A DNA stretch of 64,000 bases from Caprimulgus europaeus (GCA_907165065.1 OU015532.1:34700339-34764338); one strand, 5' to 3'; shown: positions 35,801 to 50,800, numbered from the stretch's first letter. Program-made: numbers and translations. The notes: generated by a model from the sequence alone, not told the origin.

Positions 35801-38800
35801 ATTCTAATGCTTTTTAAATTCTTTACACAAGACAGATCTATATATAGGCGACTGGGGTGGCATCAGAAGCGTTGTATACTTAAGACATTCTTGAAAACCT
35901 CAGTGTGGAACAGTGTTTGCTGTTTCATGCATCAAAACAAAGCCAGATTTTATACAAGCAACATCCAATTTTCTTTTTATTATAATGTCTCTTTTTATTT
36001 TGCATATGAAGTTCTGAGTGTCGCATCTGTGGCACAGCTCCTTATATGCTTTTATCTTTCAATAACCTTATTAAAAGTCAAGACAATATATTAAATCAAC
36101 ATTAAGCAGCAAGAGTTGAAAGAAAAGTTAATCCATTCCCTTGCACTGGGAGTGTAGTCTATGTAGATCTTTAATTTCACCATTAAGTTGCTTTCAGGAT
36201 TCTTTTTGTACAGAATATGTTTTGAATGGAGAGCTACCACTGAATGGACACTGGTGAAAGCCTTGGAGAAACCATAACATCCAAGAGGCATCCAATTTGC
36301 CTTCAGTTTTGATCTTCACATTCAAGGAAGCCATTGCTGTGTGAATATGAGTTGAACTCAGTTTATGGCTGCTTATTAAGTGGCTTCAGGTTTCTAGCAG
36401 AGTATTTCATATATTCACTATTACTGAGAAACAAGGAAAAGCAAGTGAGACTGAGACCAAATGGTAGAACAAGAACAATGATTAAAAAGAAACTAATAGA
36501 AAAAAGCCTGGTATGCAGCCTGAATGTCTTATCATAATTCTCTGGCATAGTTCAGAGCAATCTGTGCCTTAGATCCATGCATGATGTCTCTAAACAATTG
36601 TTTTCACCCTGCTCAGTCCGGTAGTCTGAAAGTTCAAAAAGTCGGATTCGGTTTTCCTCCGAAGGAAATTCTGAACTTTGCCTGCTGATGAAAGTGCCAT
36701 CGCTCAGCCAGCTGAGAGAACAGCTGCCCTGGCAGGGTTTTGTAAGCTGGCAGTGTCGATGGGCTATCAGAAACCACCAGCCTCCCTTCGCCTCTACCAC
36801 CCACGTCAGTCCTTCATAAACCAAAAGAAAACGTCCTTCCTTCAGAACAAAATATTTCACTTCATTACCAAGAACAAAACATTATGCACAAATACATAGC
36901 CATAAATATTCTTCTCTTCCTACCACGTCACCACAACAAGTGAGAAGACTTCCCGTCACCTCACCCCAAGAGAGAAGCTGAGTAAAGCAAAAATCTCTCC
37001 CAGTGAGAATTGCCTTATGTTCAAATGCATCTTCATGCCTTTTTTTCCTTATTTTTGCTACATCTCCAAAGCTAAAACATCTTTAATGTAGTCTGCTATT
37101 TTTATTTATTACAATTACATTGAAATATGGTTTACATAATTCCAAAGCATTTTGTCAGTCTTCTGTTAGACATAATGTACCACCTGCAACATTAGAGAAG
37201 GGGCTACTTGGAAAGACTGGACAACTAAGTCACAAAACATAGGGAGGTGCAGAAGCACTGTTTTCCCAACAAGTTGTTAGGAGACTCTGAAAATCTTTTG
37301 CAGCACTAGCCTTTGTGCATCACAGCTGAGAGGTGTGCAAGTGTTACCCAACGAAATTTAATGGAAGCCACACAAGGAAAGATTTTAGCCTCGACATTTA
37401 TCTTTACCAACACATGGAACCACCTTGATCTGTTTTAGTGTTGGTGAAAAAAGAAGGTAGTGTCTATTTCACAGGAGAGGATAGGAAGTAAGAGTCAGTG
37501 TGATGGATGGTGGAAAGAAACAGAGACCAGGAGGGAAGAAATATGAGCGTTAGGTATGAATCTCAAAGATGAAGTCTACTCTGCTGTCAGAATGTGTATA
37601 AATAGCTTATTAATAACAGGAGAGATGTATTGGCATTAGTGTGAAAGGAGGAACATATTCAGTTTGTATTGTGTTGTCAGAAATAAGCCATCTGGGTAGA
37701 GTTGATACTTTTTAGATAGGAACTACACAAGTACAAATCAAGTACAAGTCAATTCCTGTGCAAATATTCACTCACCTCGAAGCCTGTACCCAGCAGATGA
37801 CACTGCAGTGAACTCTGCCATCTCTGTCAAATCTGCCACGTTCATGTCCTGGGGCCATAGCTGCACTTCAGTGCAGCTATGAGGTCCCAGGTAAGTTTTA
37901 ACCTCACAAACATGGTTACCAGCAATAACTTCATTGCAAAAGCTTGAAGTTTAGTCTTTAATTAGCATCATTCAATGGGTGAGACAATCACTGCTTTCTG
38001 TCCCAGCACAGGGTAAAACAAGGGTTGTCAGGGAAATTTTCATTTCATCTTCTATAACAATTACATCACATCATTGCTGAGCACACCAACTTTTAGGTGG
38101 AATGAGGTCCTATTCTCTCCTGGTTCTCCTCCCACTTAACCTGCCTGTCCCAACAGTACCTCAGCTTCTGTCTGGGGCTGACACACTGGGGAAAGGAAGA
38201 CCAAAATTGCTTGGTGAGGTGACACTAAAGAGGGGGTTCATGCTGAGTGGAACCCCTGTGAAGTGGGCTTTGGTGCTAGTTCTGTCTTGTCCTGGCTGGC
38301 AAGGGAAGGAATTCAGGGAGGAGTGCAATGTCAGAAATATATCTGCAGGGCGTCCTCAACACAACTTCAACAGCTTGCTGCTGAAATCTCTCACTGTCCA
38401 ACCACTGTCCAACATCTCCTGGGAAGCAATCTGGTTTATTGCTCCACACCCATAGTTTTGTGATATTTAGAAAATTCTTTGTTCAGTGTTGCAGGTCTTG
38501 CTTGATTTAGGCACCTAAGTCTCATCTCCAGTGCCTTGCAATGAAGTAAGTTATTCTTTGATCTATTATTTCTTTTCCAAATAAAATGAGTATTGGGCAA
38601 TATGTTTTGGTTCTGGGTTTTTCAGATTTCTGAGGTTTATATGAATTAAATTTTCTGCTGAACAAGATACTGCCTGATAGCTATGGAAATAGGTTCTCCA
38701 GTCTGTGGATTGTGCCTTTAGGAATAAATTAAGCATAGAGTCTATTCAAGTGCAATGTTACAAAGGAGCTACAGACTGCAACCTTTCCTCAGGGCTCATT

Positions 38801-39442
38801 GTTGGTACAACCATGTGAAGTACATACACAGTTTTAATTCAGGTCAAAATAGCCTGGAAGCTGGGGTGGCAGCTCTAATTTTTCCAGCTTCAGCCTTAGT
38901 CCGTTTGATTTGCATAAAAACCTAACCTTACAGCAAAACCTTGGATAGGACTCGTTTTACTGCCAAAGCTCATGTGTAGGGTTGTGTTGGGGGCAGGACT
39001 TCCATAATGTCAGGCCTGCAGTGCTTATTACCCTCGGAGCTGAAATCGGATGTTACTCCCTGAGGCACAGGTCAGCACGTCCGTCATGCATAGACGAGGC
39101 CGTCTGCTCCTCTCGGTTGGAGAGGGATGTTATTTTCTTAAGGAGCAGGATGTTATTCCTAGAGGTCTGCCCCTTGGTAGGGTCAAGAGTAATATTTTAT
39201 GGTTAATGTTTATGATTAATTTTGGCTGTGGCCTTTCCTTTCAGAATTTGTATGGTGTCAGTTCAAGTTGGTAAGGGGGAAGCTTGACAAGGTTAAGGCG
39301 TGAACCGTATACTCACTTTTCCTTCCAAAGTAAATACTACAACAACAATGCACATGGGAACCAAGCAGCACATTCCTAAATCAAACCAGAAGATTCACAC
39401 AGGGAACTAAAACAGTAGGGTCCAAGAGGCTGGGTTTTTCCC
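32871..39442. other. GREM1-FMN1 spacer; no gene seen
   Basis: AT-rich sequence with only short, unrecognised open frames on both strands (117 codons or less). No splice-bounded exon, RNA gene or transposon is recognised. Some stretches (for example 34.9-35.4 kb and 35.7-36.1 kb) are very AT-rich and lack repeats, which would fit unannotated non-coding regulatory DNA, but nothing in the sequence identifies them. Confidence 0.5.
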
Positions 39443-39461
39443 TTTTTTTTTTTTTTTTTTT
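39443..39461 (+). repeat. poly(T) run, 19 bases
   Basis: Uninterrupted T19 following CCC. No flanking transposon is recognised, though a poly(A)-tailed insertion on the minus strand cannot be excluded. Confidence 0.9.
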
Positions 39462-42400
39462 GGAGTCCAAAGGATACATTTTCAGAAGGATGCCTTGGGA
39501 ATTGGCTCAACACAATCCCAGGAGCAAAAAGGGCAGTTGGGCATCAGATTTCTTGTGCTCACATTACTTAAAAATTAATATTGCTTTTGCCCCTTTTCTC
39601 TCAAAAAATGTCTGCTAAAGTAAGGTGAATAATTCTCAGCTGTTCAATGCTGCTTAAAGGAAAGGACACTCTAGCATCACAGTGTGATGTAAGTTTGCAT
39701 TAAATCTTGCTTTTGGAAAATATCCAGATTTTCTGCCTGGCTTGGAATAGGATCTTTAGATTCATAGGCAAGTTGTTCTCTTCTTAAGAATCTTAACTCT
39801 TTTCTCAGCTCCTGAGAACTCTAATTTCCCTTCACATTTTTAATTAATGTAATAGTTACACAATAGGCTTGCAGATGAATTTGGTTTGATATTTTAGAAG
39901 ATACTTAAGACCAGAAGAGCTGGGAAACTTCTTTTAAAATCCAAGGCATTCTTTTTGTTGTTGGGACATGGTGTATTGTCCCATAACTTGCTTTCTGTGG
40001 CAGGGTCACCAGAGAGCAATGAGTGGAAAGAAGACATATTCTTGTGATGTTGTGAAAACTTCAGAAAAAACTATTATATGTAAGCAATAAAGATGACAAC
40101 TTCAGAAGCACGTGCATGAAGCAGTCTCAGAAACCCATCTTGGATCTGCATCATCATTTTGGAGTTTTGGAATGCATCATCCAAGCACTGTGCAGGGGAA
40201 GATCACTATATGACAGTTTCTGACGATGACTTTAAATGAAGAAACAAGAGAGGTCAAAATCCACATGGTGAACCACCTTCTCTGTCTTTCTCTTTTAACT
40301 CTTGTTTCTTACCCATCCTATAGGAAGTAATTTCTGTAGTCAGAGAATGCATCTCACATTGTGCTTTCCTTTAAAATTCCAAGATCTTTTAAAATCTTTC
40401 AAAACTTTAAAATCACTGAACTTCAGACCTAAAGGGAGCAATGTTTTGGGAATGCATACAACTCAAACTTCTGAAAGCATTTTGTGATCTATAATTAAAA
40501 CCCTATTATCCCACATCACGAATGCACAAACTTCTTGCAACATTTGCATCATACCATCGCATCTCTCAAAGACAGGCTCATTATGACTGCTCTGGATCAC
40601 ACACAAACCTAGCACTGCCAGTCTTCATCAGTACTTCAATGGAAATCAAAGGTGCTTGAAGAAAAAAAAGATGGGTACAGCACACTTCTGTCTGATTCAT
40701 AACCAATCAACAGTGCAAAATACTGCTATAGATGCTGCAAGGGAGATTGACAAAGAGTGCTTTCAAACATCATCATGTTGCTATTTTTTGAGGTTAATAA
40801 GAGAAGCAAAAGATACAAATTAAGAGATATCAAATTTTAAGAGTGTTTCCCTTAACTCACACACATGGTCCTTTGGATCCCACTTTATACAGCCATTTGT
40901 GGGTCAAATGTTTCATAACAAGTTAATTTCAAATTGTACTGCTCAGCTAATTACTCAATTGTAGAGTTCTCAATGGTTGATTGACACTATTTTGATTAGT
41001 TATGAATCATGTGGCAGGCTTTTGTGCCTGACTCTGTGACTAATAGAGTCTGAAATAAAAATTTGTAAGTATTAGCACAAATACTTACAAGCATGACCAA
41101 TACTCTGTCTGAGAAACTTGGAGATCAATTCATGGAGCCATTTCAAATGGCTTAATCATTGCAGTCCTGGAATTTACAGTTTGAATACATTTCATTATTA
41201 GCAATGAACAAATGTTGGAGCTGGATAAATGCACATGAAACTAGTAATGGTTTCTTAAACAGGGAGGGAGAAAGAGGAAGACAGAAAAATTTACAGAGGA
41301 AACAATGCAAAATAAAAAAAAAGGGAAAGAAGTCTTATAACACACTGTGATTGAAAAAAATATTCCTCACTCGCCCCTCACATTCCTTTAAGAAGCTGCA
41401 GAGGGTTTTCATGAAGGCCCAGCATGCCTAAACAAGTTTCACTCAGAAAGAATAAGTTGTAAAAGTTAAATCACCACTCATTTCTTTTGAGCCTGTCTTC
41501 AGCTGTGATCTGTGGAGCTTCAGTTTCTCTTGTCAGGAATAGAGAAAACAGTACTGAAAGAGCAAACTTGAAAACCCCTGATTATTCTTAAGGGTGTGGG
41601 AATTACCTATAGAAGAACAGTATTTCTGCCAGCAGTAGCCCATACAGTAGATCACCTATATGGAAAGCAGAAACTTCTGAAGCCCATACACCTTTTCATC
41701 TACCATCTTACAGAAAAGATTTGGCACACTGATGAATGTGTCAAAGATTGGTTGTAAACTGCAAAAAACCTAGAGCAAATAGACACAAGGCAATGCAAAA
41801 ATTATATAGAAAGCACAACTGGGACCTGCAAAGTGCTTCAAACACTTTTTTTTCGTCCTTCCCAAAACCACAGCTCAGAGGGAAAGGCAGCTATCCTGCT
41901 TGGCTGGCTTTGTGGCTTGCACTTCTTTTGCATCTGGAATCCCTCGGTTCGTTGACTCACAGTGGTGGCACTGTCAAGACCAAGGACTGCTTTGTTTGAG
42001 CTGGAGTATTGATCAATATTTGCATTGTTAATCTCATTATTTTGCAAAGCACCTTGGGATGTGTCTCATGAAAGAGGTTACACACAGAAATCCCTGGTCT
42101 GCTTTGAGGAACATTTTCTGACAAACACATCTCAAATGCTACCATCATAATCTCATTTGCTGATTATTTCAATAACTACAGTATCCCAGCTTTTATTATT
42201 GATTTTTGTGCTAACTATCCTTTCCTGAATGAATGGGTTCATCACATATTACTGAAATATAGATATTAAATCTACAACTGGATCAATGCCTTTTGCCATA
42301 TAAAGAGCATAGCTTGTATTAGAGATGTATGCATATATACATATTAAAAACAATATACATATACATATACATACATATACATATTATAAATACAATAACT

Positions 42401-43635
42401 TAGGAATTGCCTGCTTTTATCTCCAGCTTTAACCTATGGATAAATAGCTTTAATATTTACAGGTATGAAACAATGCATCTCTGAAATGACTTCATTTTAT
42501 TAATCTGATCTGCCTATTAATTAGAAGCAATTTGCATTATAGTAATTAACAGTAGTTTATAATAAATTCATTTTGTATTTATGACATAACACTTTTCAAT
42601 AATTCTAGAGCTGAAATACACTAACAACTAAATAATGAAGAATTTTAAAGAGTAGAAAACTAGGTTAATGTTTGATGAGAGCTTTGTATGGTCAGAAGAG
42701 TAGCATTTATTTTAGAACTTCAGGACTGGTTACACTATTTTGGATTTCTATTCAACCTATTTATTTAGGTTTATTCTCAGAAATAAATTCTCTTTATCTG
42801 ATGTATTTGCTTCCCTGCATGTGGCATTTCTGCCTCTGAATAACTGGCATAGCACCATTGCAAATACTGCTCTTTGTCTAGATCTTGTGAGTTGCTGAAA
42901 AATTCCCAGATGCCAAGAAGCATAAAGACAGTTCAAGAACTTCAGCACCTCAACGCTTCATTTGGACCTGAGGGTCAAATTTAGGTTCTTAATGAACACT
43001 ACATCATTTGTTCATGTGGATAAAGAAAAACAATCTGTGATCTGACACCTTGGCATATCAGCAGGATTCCAAGCAAAAAAAGCTTATAACATCTGTCTCT
43101 TCAGCAGCACACCATTTTATTGTCTTAGAGGATCAAGGAAGTAGACAATAAATAAGAGAAGGAAAGGAGAGCAACTGTCTCTAAGTGGGATTGCTTTGGC
43201 TTAGCTATTTTTAATTAGGCTGATCTAACTCATGACATACTTGCTTAACTGTTCAGTGCCTATCTTGATCTTTCTAACATGCTCATCATTATGGTAGTTA
43301 AGCATCTAGAATGTTTTCCCAATACCTATGTGTCCTCTTCTACAGAAAATTGATTGCAACCAGTTCTTCATATTTGGTTAATGTCTACACCTTGGTGATG
43401 ATTTCAGTCTGGCATCTCCAATTCATTTACGTAGTTGAAATCCTTGCTTGGGTTCTTGTCTTCTCCAGTCTCAATGCAGTAGTCTCTTCTGTGATGTTAA
43501 ATACAACTTTTCAAACCAAAACCCAATTGGTTTGATCATGCTGCTGTGGATTGGTTAAGTATCTCCACAGACTCTCTCTTTTAACCTAGTAGTTTGTTGT
43601 GATTTTCAAGGTCCTTCATAGTATATCTTTGCTCC
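39462..43635. other. GREM1-FMN1 spacer; no gene seen
   Basis: AT-rich sequence with no recognised gene. It includes an (ATACAT)n-like tract at about 42352-42385. Open frames are 87 codons or less and unrecognised. Confidence 0.5.
42352..42385 (+). repeat. (ATACAT)n-like microsatellite
   Basis: Imperfect ATATAC/ATACAT repeats across 34 bp in a TA-rich neighbourhood. Confidence 0.8.
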
Positions 43636-44645
43636 TGCTCTCTGGCCACACTATTCCTGATGTAGGCCAGGATGCCACTGACCTTCTTGGCCACCTGGGC
43701 ACACTGCTAGCTCATGTTCAGCTTGCTATCAATCAACACCCCCAGGTCCCTCTCTGCTGAGCAGCTCTCCAGCCACTCCTCCCCAAGCCTGTAGCACTGA
43801 TGGGGGTTGTTAAAGCCAAAGTGCAGAACCTGGCATTTGGCCTTATTGAAACTCATGCAATTGGTCCTGGCCCATCAATCCAGCCTGTCCAGATCCCTCT
43901 GCAGAGCCTCCCTGCCCTCAAGCAGATCAACACTTTCACCATCCACTTTGGTGTCATCTACAAACTTACTGAAGGTACACTCGATCCCCTCATCCAGATC
44001 ATTGATAAAGATGTCAAACAGCACTCATGACTGGCCACCACCTGGATTTAACTCCATTCACCACCACTCTTTGGGCACAGCCATCTAGCCAGATTTTTAC
44101 CCAGCAAAACAGATGCCCATCCAAGCCATGAGCACTTTCTCCAGGAGAATGCTGTGGGAAACAGTGTCAAAGATTTTACTAAAGTCCAGATAGACAATGT
44201 CCACAGCCTCTCCCTCATCCACTAAGCAGGTGACCATGTGGTAGAGGGAGATCAGGTTAGTCAAGCAGGACCTGCCTTTCATAAACCCATGGTGGCTGGG
44301 CCCAATCATTTGTTTGTTCTGCATGTACTGTGTGATGGCACTCAAGGTGATCTGCTCCATCAGCTTCCCCAGCACCAAAGTCAAACCAACCGGCCTGTAG
44401 TTTCCTGGATCCTCCTTCCAGCCCTTTTGGTAGATGGGCGTCACATTGGCTAACTTCCTATCTGCTGGGACGTCCCCTGTCAACCAGGACTGCTGAAAAA
44501 TGATGGATAGTAGCTTGGAGAGCACCTCTGCCAGCTCTGTCAGAACTCTTGGGTGAATTCCATCCAAACCCATAGACTTGTGCACATCCATGTGGTGCAG
44601 CAGGTCACTGACCATCCCTTCCTGAATCTGATCTGATTCCTGATC
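43636..44645 (-). mobile_element. CR1 LINE fragment with reverse-transcriptase sequence, antisense
   Basis: About 1 kb of CR1 ORF2 on the minus strand. The open frame 44615 to 44097 (172 codons) covers the fingers and palm of the reverse transcriptase. Recognisable segments are MGLDGIHPRVLTELAEVLSK, the EDPGNYRPVGLT block, GFMKGRSCLTNL, and catalytic motif A as YLDFSKIFDTVSHS, which keeps its first Asp. It then stops. The remaining homology (44096 to about 43636) continues in broken frames, with a short deletion removing most of the VPQGSVLGP segment, then the FINDLDEG-type and DDTK-type region, and ends in a GILAYIRNSVA-type segment. Both ends are missing. It cannot code for an active element. 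Confidence 0.95.
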
Positions 44646-45786
44646 TCTTACATCACTAAGCTACATATCTGAATTCTTTGCAGATCCCCCAAATATTGTG
44701 TATGTTTTTAACAAGCACACTGAACCTGGAGTACTAACTGGATCAGTGAAGCAGTGTAAACAAAAAATGTTATTTAGACAGAATTATCCAAACAGAGAAA
44801 CCTACAGTATCTCGACAATATATTTGACATACAAAAATACAATTGATAAAATGAACAAAAGTACTGAGGAGGAAAATATAGCCTTTTATTTACAGTCAAC
44901 GGTTCCTTGAGAATTTAGTTTAAAAATAAATACTCCATTCCACTACAATAACTTTTACAAAGTTAATCATGTGCACATCTTATTTTTTGAGAAAATTAAA
45001 CTTTCAGATACATAGTAGAAACACACACACACACATATATAATTACAATATGAAAGGGGTGGAGGGGAATCACCTGAATCTCATTAGCTTATCCTTTTAA
45101 GACATTTATAACAAGTTTAGTCAAGAACTACCCATAGGAGTTAGATTCCTGAAAAACAAAAAAACCTATAAACCATACTAATATTCCATTATTTTCACTG
45201 TACATTTTGTGGGATGAAAAATGCAAAGTTGAGCTCAATTCAAATGCCATCAAATGTACAACTGTGGAGTGTACGTGTGAGCATTCCAGCAAAACTCTGA
45301 TTTTATTAACACAAATCCCACATGACATGAGAGTCTAGAAACCCTGTTATGTCTGGGAAACTTGCTAGGTACGCAGAGAACAGTAACAGCATTGCGAGAG
45401 AACCTGCCACTTTGCTACATCTTCCCAGAGAAGGCAGAGAGGCTGCATTCTGATGGGTTTGAGTCACACGGAGAGAAGAGAGGGAAGAGTACCAACAACA
45501 ATAATGTTCAACAGTGCGACTGTTCAACTCAAAATGATTGGAAAGGAAAAAAAAAAAATCAAAATAACTACATGAAAGTTGAAAATCACACTATAATCCT
45601 ACTAAAAACACTTTCTAGAGGCCAGCTCTGATTCTTCCCAAAATAATAAATCTCCATTTTCGCTTCCTATTACTTCTGAAGATGGCAAAGCTTTTAGCTT
45701 GTACAGAGAGTAACAGCTGAGTACAATAGGGGCAGCTTTTCTTCTTGAGGCTAATATACCCCCCAAAATAAAGTGTCATTATAATA

Positions 45787-45808
45787 AATATATATATATA
45801 TATATATA
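45787..45808. repeat. (TA)n microsatellite
   Basis: About ten TA units in AT-rich spacer. Confidence 0.9.
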
Positions 45809-47125
45809 AAAATAATTCTTTCACCTGTGCAACATATCTCCAGTCATCAGCTGGGCATTCACAGCTTTGCTGAGAGCTCCTACCAAAAAATAGTACTTTT
45901 ACCAACTCTGTAAAAAGTCCTTATCCAATCCCATCTGACATGGAGCAGGAGTTTCCTCTTCCTTTGCAACAGGTATCACTGACTTTTCAACACCAGTGCA
46001 ACATGACAAGAACACATTTCATTTGACATAGTTTTTCTGAACTTCACACCTGAAAATCTGTTAAATTTCCCTCTCATGTCTCTCCCTTTTCTGAGCTATG
46101 TGCAGATGAAATGATGCTGTACAGGCCACCAGTAGTTACAAGTGGACCTGTTGAGCATGCACACAAAATATTTCACTTGACTCACACTTAAGCCCCCATA
46201 GAAGCTTATCCAAGACAAGCTTGCTTAATTATGATATAATATCATCTTTTAATTAAAACAAAAAACCCAAACCAAACATTTCAATAAGAAGTGACATGAA
46301 GATGGACTTCTTCAAATGGAAATCCACTAGAAGTAAATAGTGAGCTTTATGTAATTTCAATGACATTTTTTACCAGTATTTCATTTTAGGTACGTTATTG
46401 AGTCTCTTTCCTTGGCTCCTGGATAAGTGATGGAAAAGATGTATAAAATGTAATGCCAAAACACTCGAATACATCTCCCGTATCACACGTACTTCTGGTC
46501 TGGAATCAAGCAGAAGCTGATTATGCAACTAAATGCAGGAGTTCTGCCTCCTGATGTAAAATGGTAAGTAACAGAAATACATGAAAACACTGTCCTGATT
46601 GTCCACCTCTTGAAGATGGAGTTGTGTGAACTCAGGTAATTCAGCTCTGGTGAATTACAGAGGTTCAACTCATGCACAGTAAAGCCACATAAGTCTTTAT
46701 TGTGGTTTGGAAGTTACCTGACCTCTCCTCACCCAATAGGAGAGTTTTTCTTGGACCTTTAGCAACCAGTTTGGTAACTACATGACTTTACTTTTAATAA
46801 AGGAGTGTGGGGAATTCTATGAATCACTGAGGAAAAACTGTGATAGGGGAGGAGTTCCCCATACCAGTTTGCAGAATTTGAACATTAAAGTGAGTCTAAG
46901 AAATGAGATTCAAGCTGAACCTTCTAATTTCTTTACAGCCCTTCTAAAACACACTGGATTGTAACACAAAATGAGTAACTCAATGAAAATGAAGCAGAAA
47001 AAAAGTATTAGTTTTATGTGGAATGAAAATAAATCAGTTTTATTTCATTACCTTTCCTGTCAGGAAAGAAGTGTAGAAAAGAACTGTGACCTTGTTCCAT
47101 TTTGATTCATTACAAAATTATATTT

Positions 47126-47148
47126 CCCCCCCCCCCCAAAAAAAAAAA
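47126..47148 (+). repeat. C12-A11 compound homopolymer
   Basis: Twelve C directly followed by eleven A. It is likely to be error-prone in sequencing and length-variable. Confidence 0.9.
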
Positions 47149-47844
47149 TCTACAAGATATCCACACCACAAAAATTCTTTCTAATAAAGAGGAAAAACCC
47201 TAGAAGTATAAGAAGAACATGGCTTTTATCCAGTTTATAGTTATTAGCTACTAATGGCAATACATTCCTTAAACTACTTTACACCTAAGAAATAAGCATC
47301 AGGTGCTATACAATATATATGTTCATTTGCTGACTATTGATGCTCCAAGCAGCAGGAAATAGTGATGTATTCTTTGATCTCTACACAGTTTCTGGAGTTT
47401 CTATAACATGTTGTCTGTGGATAGTTGCTCAGGATGAGCATTTGTCCAACTACAATGGAATGTATTTACAGCATGCCAAATGGGAAAGTAAAAATACTGA
47501 GCTACAAGCGTGGTCCCTCTGGGACCAGTCAGAGACAAAATGTACCACTTAAAGTTTTCAAATGCATAATTCACAGGTTGACAAAAATTGTCTTGTAGAA
47601 GATACGAAAAAAGATTAAAGGAACACTGACAACCAGTGAACAGATATTACAGCTCCTCTTTCTAAAGTCATTTGAGCTTAACCTATACAGATGCTGTGTG
47701 TCAGAGTCCATCTAGAACATGAATCTCAGAGTCTGCCAGTACTCTTTAGGACTTTGAGCTTATCAAATACATCACAGTTTGATGGGTATCAGAAAAATAC
47801 CCCACCTGCCATCTTTATTAGGATTATTTTATGCCCCAGTTAAC

Positions 47845-47891
47845 TTCTAATTGCAGTGCAGACAATAGTTATTAGGGATAGAATTTGGCCC
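47845..47891. repeat. possible arm of a palindromic element ending GAATTTGGCCC
   Basis: Read on the minus strand it begins GGGCCAAATTCTATCCC, similar to the ends of the sauropsid palindromic elements (see 16969). The opposite arm is not clear. It is similarity by eye only. Confidence 0.3.
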
Positions 47892-50800
47892 TAAGCTACA
47901 AGTACTAGTTTATGATTAGGAAAGGCTGAGAATTCAGATGGCATGGCAGCTAAACTCTTCTTACCTCTAGGAAAATATGAAGGTTCCTGGCAGGACAACA
48001 CTGGGAAACCTGAAATACAACTGCCTGTCAGGACTCTGTTCATGGATCTCTCTTTCGGCAGTTTTTGTAGTCAACATTTTAGTGGTCACAGCTCAATAAA
48101 GAAGTAAATGATTAAATAATCATACAAGCAATAAATACAAGAACACAGGCACAGAATGGAGTTCATACATGAACGCAGAATTTCTAAAAGCTATAGAACC
48201 TAATTAAAGGATACATACAACTATACAGAATTTCTGCTGTTTTGGAAGAATCTGCTAGCTTTTACTTTAATCAGGAAATAAAACCGTGATCGCTTTCCCT
48301 TACGAAAATGTATGGCCGTTTATGATATTTTCCAGTCTCCCTTCCAGGAATCCCTAGGGCAGTCTTGGCTCAGGGAATTCAACTGCAGTGTAACTCCAGA
48401 GAAGCTGTACTTTTAAGAATTGATGGCTAAAGATGCCATGCCAACAGCCTCATCTTCCATCCTCCAACAGCTCCCAGAGCTCCAAAATCTTTTGAGGCAG
48501 ATGCTACCACAGAAAAGAAATCCATGTCCCATACTGGGATAGTTCAGGATAGTTTTCATAACAGGACTCTAAGAGCGATTTTATTCAGTTCCATGACTCC
48601 ATAATGTCATCTATAGATATTTTTTACTGTGTGAGTCACAGGAACACTTACATAAATAAAACTACTTGCATACATAAGCACTATCCGCCTCTACAAAAAG
48701 GCTTTGTATTACCTCAATACTAGATTGTTGAAGATGAAATTGAGGTGACAAAGTATGAAATGAAATTAACCAGAAGTATCTAATGAAAAAAAATTTCTGC
48801 CTTTAAGTTATTCTAAGATGACATCTGGCAGAAACGAACCACAGGAAACACAACATTGTTCTTCTACATTATGGGAAAGCTTCTGCAATTTGACAAGGTC
48901 CTCCCAGGGAGGTGGTGCATTCTGCATCTAAGTTATCAGTTCAGCATTTTGCCTTCATTGTTTCTTCAAACAAATGTTCTCTTATAACCAGTGCTTACGT
49001 TTCACAAAGAGGCCCTCATTTAAAAGCTTGAATTTTATGAGGTATCAAATCAAAATTATTTAAAGCCAGTTGAAGCTTGCCAAATTTACTGGAAGTATTA
49101 CAGAGTTTAGATGTACCACATTTTCAACAAGTGGAAAAAACCTAACATCCATTTTAGTAATGCTTCTAAGGATTTTTAAAAATTGAAAATAATTGAAAAA
49201 AAAAACCAAGAAAGAAAAGTTCTTGCAGACATTTTGAAAAAAGCCTTGCAAAACCAAGTATATTTGAAAAGTTCTACCAATTTTGCTTGCACAACTTTTG
49301 AAATTTAGATCTCAAACAACTGCATAAAATTGTTATGGTTCAAACACTACTGAGCAGTGGAAATATTTAGCAATGATATTAACAGGTGATATCTAGTAAG
49401 TCAGTAAGACGAGAGACCATTATTTAAATGTGGCATCACATTACCTGTACCCAAGGTAAACTCCCTTGCATACGCCCAAACCTTTCACAAATACTAAGGA
49501 AACTGGGGTTTCTGTGATTCTGGGATTTCACCTCGTGCAATCCAAAAAGCCAGTTCTCTCAGACCTACCTTGGGAATCTCTCAACAGGTACGAATTCCAG
49601 AGCATATAAATCTGCTATTCTGTAAATGCCACACAATGTATCAGACAGATATCATTTAATTAATCATTTGAAATACAAACATTTATAATTTGACAATGGT
49701 TTCCTGCATTATGTTGTTCTACACCACATTATTTGTGGTATTTTAAATTTAAAATCACAACAAAGAGCTCTTCTGGCTTGGAGAAGAATATTTCAATACA
49801 GCTGAGAAAAACCAAAAAAATTATTAAGTCTTTTGACATACATAGAATTTTCTGTCTAGAGGAACTATTTGAACTGGTGAGTCAGTGGATATGGGATGCT
49901 ACTTAGGCACATCTGAACTGACTCCAGTAAGCTGTATTAGACTACACAAGCCTTTCAGAAAGATGTTCCATCCTGATTTGAAGGCATCAAAAAATGGAGA
50001 AACCACAACTATCTTTGCTAACTTCTTCCAGTGGTTAACTAGCCTCATTGCTAATAGTTTGGAATTTATTGCTAATTTTCCTTTATCTGGTTTTAATTTT
50101 TATACTATTTTTGTTATATTTTTCCTTGCTGGCTCAAGGAACCATTTAGTTCCTAGTATTTTCTCTCTTTGAAGCAACTTATTGACTATAATCAAGTTAC
50201 CTCTTAACTTTCTTTTTTATCTTATTTACATTTATATGCAAATACACAGACTTATCTTCAAAAGCAGAATGCCAAAGAGAACTCTTCAGACCACAAATCC
50301 TGAAATTCACTAACTGGCATTCATAAATTTTAAAGGCATCTTAAAAAAATTAAATAAAGAAAAAGAAAGAGTGAGATCCATCACAACATTGAACATGATT
50401 GAGAGAAGGCAAAGAATGAGCAAAAACTAGGTGGATATGATTTTCTGAAATTATAAGATTAGACTGGTGCCTAAACACAGATTAAGGAGGTTGATTTTCA
50501 AAACACGTCAATGCTGTAATGGGATTAATATTTCTAACTCGTTTGGGTGATTCGGAAATTCCACACCCACACAGGATTAAGGCATCCATTTTTAAGATAC
50601 TGAACTGAAGCAATGAAGAAACAGCATTCTTAAATAAGTAAATACACAGTTTTCCACTGCCCCATATTCATCAGCCAGGAAATATGTTTAGATCTTAGAA
50701 ATTACTAACAATTTACTGGAAAATCATGGCAATAAGAACCCTGTATATCATACAGAAAATAAAACATTTTATTCACGCTTCACGTAGAAAAAAGACTGGT

